From Modestobacter muralis (lineage in GTDB: Bacteria; Actinomycetota; Actinomycetes; Mycobacteriales; Geodermatophilaceae): DNA of 46,543 nt. The notes beneath the pieces were generated by a model that was not told where the DNA came from, searched no databases, and was given only the letters and a program-made list of their open reading frames with translations. Every line of letters starts with the position of its first letter. Position 1 is the stretch's first letter. Both the position numbers and the translations under genes were made by a program. Where the stretch lies: the NCBI RefSeq assembly GCF_010682105.1, contig NZ_JAAGWH010000053.1:1-46543 (forward strand). Reading direction: 5' to 3'. This document shows, piece by piece, positions 42,901 through 46,543 of the stretch.

Positions 42901-43632
42901 TCAGCCCTCCTCCAGCGCCTTCTGCTGCACCGCCGCGTTCAGCGCGATGAGCTCCGGGCGGGAGCGCAGCAGCGCCACCAGCTCACGCCACCCCGGCGCC
43001 CGGTCGCCCAGCTCGGCGACCACGGCGTCGAGCAGCGCGGCGTCCTCGGCGGTGTCGAGGGTGACCCGCAGGTCCTGCGCGGCCGGGGCGACCACCAGCC
43101 CGAGCAGCCGGAAGTCCGCCGGGTGGGACCACACGTAGGAGGTGACGTGCGAGCGGTCGTGGTCGCGGGCCAGGCGCCCGGCCGTCCGCAGCGCGGCCGC
43201 GGTGACCAGCTCGACGTCCAGCCCGCGGGGGAGGGTGCGCTGCAGCGTGGTCGCCACGTAGTCGTGCTGGTCCGGCGCGGCCCGCCACGCGCCCACGACG
43301 GAGCGCAGCAGCGCCGGGTCGAGCAGCGGGCAGTCGGCGGTCAGCCGCACCACGGCGTCGGCGGGGTGGGCGTCGAGGGCCAGCAGGAAGCGGTCCAGCA
43401 CGTCGTCGACCGGGCCGCGCACCACGGCCACGCCCTCGATCGTGGCCAGCTCGGCCACCGCGTCGTCCTCGGGGAGGGTGCTGGTGGCCACCACCACCTC
43501 GTCGGCGCAGCCGCTCTCGGCGACCGCGCGGAGCACCCAGGAGAGCACCGGACGGCCGGCGAGCGGCCGCAGCACCTTCCCGGGCATCCGGGTGGAGCCC
43601 ATCCGGGCCTGGACGACAGCTGCGACCCGCAC
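42901..43632 (-). CDS. SpsF-type cytidylyltransferase (candidate CMP-nonulosonate synthesis)
   Basis: 243 aa nucleotidyltransferase. It begins VRVAAVVQARMGSTRMPGKVL, the COG1861/SpsF signature, with RLTADCPLLDP and LPRGLDVELVTAAAL later. It belongs to the SpsF group rather than the NeuA/PseF (COG1083) group used for CMP-pseudaminate in Campylobacter, so activation of Pse by this protein is an inference from context. GTG 43632 is chosen because VVQARMGSTR is the family N-terminus; upstream in-frame residues look unconserved. Divergent from pseB with a 103-bp gap in which no clear promoter is seen. Confidence 0.82.
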   Translation of the reverse strand: MRVAAVVQARMGSTRMPGKVLRPLAGRPVLSWVLRAVAESGCADEVVVATSTLPEDDAVAELATIEGVAVVRGPVDDVLDRFLLALDAHPADAVVRLTADCPLLDPALLRSVVGAWRAAPDQHDYVATTLQRTLPRGLDVELVTAAALRTAGRLARDHDRSHVTSYVWSHPADFRLLGLVVAPAAQDLRVTLDTAEDAALLDAVVAELGDRAPGWRELVALLRSRPELIALNAAVQQKALEEG

Positions 43633-43735
43633 CCGCTCATCCTGCCCCACGGCGCCGACCGCGGCGGAGCCCGCTGCAGCACGCTGTGACACGATCCGGG
43701 CACGGGGTCACCGAACGCGGTAGGGGGAACACCTG

Positions 43736-44728
43736 GTGGAGCTGAGCGGTCGGACTTCTCTCGAGGGGGCCTCGGTCTTCGTCACCGGCGGCACCGGCTC
43801 GTTCGGCAAGGCCTTCGTGCGCCGCGCGCTGGAGGAGGGTGCCCGCCGCGTCGTCGTCTTCAGCCGCGACGAGCTCAAGCAGCACGACATGCGCGGTGAC
43901 TTCCCCGGCGAGGACCGGCTGCGCTGGTTCATCGGTGACATCCGGGACCGCGACCGGCTGCGCCGCGCCATGCACGGGGTCGACGTCGTGGTCCACGCCG
44001 CGGCGCTCAAGCAGGTCGACACCGCCGAGTACAACCCGGTCGAGTACATCCGCACCAACGTCAACGGCTCGGAGAACGTGGTCGAGGCCGCCATCGACTG
44101 CGGGGTGCAGAAGGTCGTCGCGCTGTCGACGGACAAGGCGTCCAGCCCGATCAACCTCTACGGCGCGACCAAGCTGTCGGCCGACAGGCTGTTCATCTCC
44201 GCCAACCACTACGCGGCCCACCAGCCGACCCGGTTCGCCGTGGTGCGCTACGGCAACGTGCTGGGCAGCCGGGGCAGCGTCATCCCCTTCTTCCGCCGGT
44301 TGGCCGCCGAGGGCCGGCCGCTGCCGATCACCGACCGCCGGATGACCCGGTTCTGGATCACCCTGCCCCAGGCCGTGGACTTCGTCGTGGAGTCACTGGA
44401 CCTCATGGTGGGCGGCGAGCTGTACGTCCCGCGCATCCCCAGCAGCCGGCTCATCGACCTGGCCGAGGCCGTCGCGCCCGGCGCGGCGACGGTCGACGTG
44501 GGCATCCGGCCGGGGGAGAAGCTGCACGAGGAGATGATCGCCGCCGACGACGCGCGCCGGACGCTGCTCACCGGCGACCGGTACGTGATCACCCCCTACC
44601 TCGCCGGCTGGGGGTACGAGCCGCCCGCCGGGGAGCAGGTGCCCGAGGGGCAGGCGTACCAGTCGGACACCAACGACCTCCTGCTCGACGTGGACGGTGT
44701 CCGCCGGCTCGTCGAGTCCCTGGACTGA
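43736..44728 (+). CDS. pseB: UDP-N-acetylglucosamine 4,6-dehydratase (inverting), PseB
   Basis: 330 aa SDR enzyme that starts pseudaminate synthesis. NADP-binding TGGTGSFGK (17-25), FSRDELKQHDM, HAAALKQVDTAEYNP, and STDKASSPINLYGATK with Asp133/Lys134 and Tyr142-xxx-Lys146, which match the catalytic residues of FlaA1/PseB. Then RYGNVLGSRGSVIPFF and MTRFWITLPQAV. GTG 43736 follows AGGGGGA by about 8 nt. It is followed by pseC after 5 nt. Confidence 0.95.
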   Translation: MELSGRTSLEGASVFVTGGTGSFGKAFVRRALEEGARRVVVFSRDELKQHDMRGDFPGEDRLRWFIGDIRDRDRLRRAMHGVDVVVHAAALKQVDTAEYNPVEYIRTNVNGSENVVEAAIDCGVQKVVALSTDKASSPINLYGATKLSADRLFISANHYAAHQPTRFAVVRYGNVLGSRGSVIPFFRRLAAEGRPLPITDRRMTRFWITLPQAVDFVVESLDLMVGGELYVPRIPSSRLIDLAEAVAPGAATVDVGIRPGEKLHEEMIAADDARRTLLTGDRYVITPYLAGWGYEPPAGEQVPEGQAYQSDTNDLLLDVDGVRRLVESLD

Positions 44729-44733
44729 GCGGC

Positions 44734-45861
44734 GTGCTGCCCTACGCCCGGCAGGAGATCGACGCCTCCGACGTCGAGGCCGTCTCCTCCGCGCTCACCG
44801 ACCCCTTCCTGAGCACCGGCCCGGCGGTGGCGCGGTTCGAGTCCGACCTCGCCGCCTGGACCGGCGGGCACCCCTCGGTCGTCGTCACCTCCGGCACGGC
44901 GGCCCTGCACACCGCCTACGCCGCGGCCGGGGTCGGTCCGGGGCAGCAGGTCGTCGTCCCGCCGCTGACCTTCGTGGCCACCGCCGCGGCCGCCGCGCTG
45001 CTGGGGGCGGAGGTCGTCTTCGCCGACGTCGACGAGGCGACCGGCTGCCTGGACCCGGCGGCCGCCGAGGCCGCGCTGACCGAGCGCACGTCCGTGGTCG
45101 CCAGCGTCGACTACGCCGGGGCGCCGGCGGACATGGACGCCCTGCGTGCGGTGGCCGACCGGGCCGGCGCGCTGCTGCTCGAGGACGCCGCGCACTCCAT
45201 CGGCACCACCTGGCGCGGGCGCCCGGTCGGCTCGCTCGCCGACCTGACCACGCTCAGCTTCTTCGCCACCAAGAACCTCACCACCGCCGAGGGCGGTGCG
45301 GTGGTGAGCACCTCGCCGGACCTGCACCGCGCGGCCGCCCGGTTCCGCAACCACGGGCTGGTGCGCGACCCGGCCGAGCAGCGGTGGCCGGACGAGGGGC
45401 CGTGGCACCAGGAGGTGCACTCCCTGGGGCTGAACTACCGGCTGCCCGACGTGCTGTGCACGCTGGGCTCCAGCCAGCTCCGGCGGCTGGCCGGCTTCGT
45501 CGCCCGGCGCGCGGAGATCAGCGCCCGGTACGACGCGGCGCTGGCCGAGGTGGCCGAGGTGCGGACCCCGACCCGGCCGGCCGACGCCGAGGTCGCCTGG
45601 CACCTGTACCCGGCCCGGGTCCCCGAGGACGCCCGGCGGCCGCTGTTCGAGCACCTGCGGGCCGCCGGCATCGGCGTCCAGGTCAACTACGTACCTGCCT
45701 ACTGGCACCCGGTCTTCGCCGACCTGGGCTACCAGCGCGGGCAGTGCCCGGTCGCCGAGCGCTGGTACCGCCAGGAGATCTCGCTGCCGCTGTTCGTCGG
45801 CCTCACCGACGACGACGTCGACCGGGTCTGCGACCTGGTCAGGGCCTACTTCGCCGGCTGA
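44734..45861 (+). CDS. pseC: UDP-4-amino-4,6-dideoxy-N-acetyl-altrosamine transaminase, PseC
   Basis: 375 aa PLP-dependent aminotransferase of the DegT/DnrJ/EryC1 family; the second pseudaminate step. PLP lysine Lys180 lies in FFATKNLTTAEGG, and Asp151 in LLEDAAHSIG pairs with the PLP ring nitrogen. SGTAALH, LNYRLPDVLCTLGSSQL and VQVNYVPAYWHP complete the pattern; the last is typical of PseC. The gene is convergent with pseI, with 3 nt between the stops and no terminator. Confidence 0.93.
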   Translation: MLPYARQEIDASDVEAVSSALTDPFLSTGPAVARFESDLAAWTGGHPSVVVTSGTAALHTAYAAAGVGPGQQVVVPPLTFVATAAAAALLGAEVVFADVDEATGCLDPAAAEAALTERTSVVASVDYAGAPADMDALRAVADRAGALLLEDAAHSIGTTWRGRPVGSLADLTTLSFFATKNLTTAEGGAVVSTSPDLHRAAARFRNHGLVRDPAEQRWPDEGPWHQEVHSLGLNYRLPDVLCTLGSSQLRRLAGFVARRAEISARYDAALAEVAEVRTPTRPADAEVAWHLYPARVPEDARRPLFEHLRAAGIGVQVNYVPAYWHPVFADLGYQRGQCPVAERWYRQEISLPLFVGLTDDDVDRVCDLVRAYFAG

Positions 45862-45864
45862 CCC

Positions 45865-46543
45865 TCAGGGGCCGACCGGGGCGTCGAGCAGGTCCCAGCC
45901 CAGCGGGGTGCCCCGGCGGACCGCGCGGGCGAAGGGGCGCCCGGTCACCTGCTCCAGGGTGCCCGGCAGCAGGCCGCCGGCCGGGCGCAGCGCCCGCACG
46001 GTGTCCGGGCCGACGACCTCACCGGCGGCGACGTCGCGGGTGACCCACAGCGAGCGGCGGAAGCGGGCGGTCTCCTCCTCGCCGGGGCGCACCCCGAACG
46101 CCGGGCCCGGTGACACGGCGGCCCGGGCGGCGGCGCACTCGCGCACCAGCGCGGCCAGCTCGGACGGCTCCAGGGAGAAGGCGGAGTCGACGCCGCCGCC
46201 GTCCCGGCTGAGGGTGATGTGCTTCTCCACGGCCACCGCGCCCAGCGCCACGGCCGCGATCGGCACGCCGATGCCAGGAGTGTGGTCCGACAGCCCCACC
46301 GGGACGCCGAAGGCGTCGCGGAGGACGGCGATGTTGGCCAGGTGGCTCTGCGCGGGGTCGGCGGGGTAGGCGGCCGTGCAGCTGAGCAGGACGACCTGGC
46401 CGGACCCGGCGCCGCGGGCCGCGGACAGCGCGGCGTCGACCTCCCCGAGGGTGGCCATGCCGGTGGAGATGACCAGCGGCTTGCCCGTGGAGGCGGCCAG
46501 CCGGATCAGCGGCAGGTCCAGCAGCTCGGCGGAGGCGATCTTG
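45865..46543 (-). CDS. pseI: pseudaminic acid synthase PseI (NeuB family), 5' end beyond the window
   Basis: About 225 C-terminal residues are present; the frame is open to the right edge. KIASAELLDLPLIRLAASTGKPLVISTGM, SCTAAYPADPAQSHLANIAVLRDAFG, GLSDHTPGIGVPIAAVALGAVAVEKHITL and DSAFSLEP are NeuB barrel motifs, including the metal/PEP-binding His. The C-terminal SAF (antifreeze-like) domain holds FRRSLWVTRDVAAGE, RALRPAGGLLPG and RRGTPLGWDLL. It condenses the 6-deoxy-diacetamido sugar with PEP. PseI rather than NeuB is assigned from the pseB/pseC neighbours. Confidence 0.9.
   Translation of the reverse strand, partial: KIASAELLDLPLIRLAASTGKPLVISTGMATLGEVDAALSAARGAGSGQVVLLSCTAAYPADPAQSHLANIAVLRDAFGVPVGLSDHTPGIGVPIAAVALGAVAVEKHITLSRDGGGVDSAFSLEPSELAALVRECAAARAAVSPGPAFGVRPGEEETARFRRSLWVTRDVAAGEVVGPDTVRALRPAGGLLPGTLEQVTGRPFARAVRRGTPLGWDLLDAPVGP

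Overview
The window is very GC-rich, uses many GTG starts, packs its genes tightly with 4-nt stop/start overlaps, and shows gene orders familiar from Actinobacteria. Protein style, LGFP-repeat exoproteins, a biotin-dependent acyl-CoA carboxylase with an epsilon subunit, and blocks matching remembered Mycobacterium tuberculosis order suggest an actinobacterium of the Geodermatophilaceae type (Blastococcus/Geodermatophilus/Modestobacter). The taxon is an inference, not a database result.

Layout. 1-350: the 3' end of an Arg/Gly/Asp/Ser-rich protein, followed by a cluster of strong hairpins. 354-5187 (minus): an acidic protein with a duplicated domain, then the unit deoC - aldehyde dehydrogenase - catalytic-domain-less aldehyde dehydrogenase. 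5467-8665 (plus): CAX-type cation/proton exchanger, uracil phosphoribosyltransferase, Gfo/Idh/MocA oxidoreductase, DUF805 protein. 8712-11161 (minus): purine nucleoside phosphorylase and phosphopentomutase-like mutase. With deoC and upp this is a nucleoside salvage/catabolism neighbourhood. 11263-13700 (plus): YbdK-type carboxylate-amine ligase overlapping an M20 amidohydrolase. 13740-19741 (plus): methylmalonyl-CoA mutase mutA-mutB, its GTPase chaperone meaB, and a polyprenol-phosphate mannose synthase-like glycosyltransferase. 19763-21734: gamma-glutamylcyclotransferase-like gene (minus) and the LpdA-type flavoprotein (plus).

21799-28194 (plus) is an accessory module of two secreted proteases, a subtilase and a metzincin zinc protease. 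Their unrelated catalytic parts carry nearly the same C-terminal array of LGFP repeats. 28237-34157 is the acyl/propionyl-CoA carboxylase region: biotin-carboxylase/BCCP alpha subunit, a methyltransferase, maf, accE, accD and divergent birA. With mutAB-meaB it gives propionyl-CoA to succinyl-CoA apart from the epimerase, which is not in the window. 34162-41302: GT-C-like membrane protein, PH-domain membrane protein, and sbcD-sbcC. 41345-46543: a pseudaminic-acid-type nonulosonate locus (PseG-PseH fusion, SpsF-like cytidylyltransferase, PseB, PseC, truncated PseI) that runs off the right edge.

Most notable: (i) the aldehyde dehydrogenase pair looks like a gene-split ALDH16; (ii) the paired LGFP proteases have alternating repeat types; (iii) a long inverted repeat encodes the whole C-terminal tail of MutA; (iv) accD and birA share a symmetric -10 element only 20 bp wide between start codons; (v) PseG is fused to a GNAT domain. 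I saw no tRNA, rRNA, CRISPR array or transposase. No gene-free stretch exceeds 300 bases.
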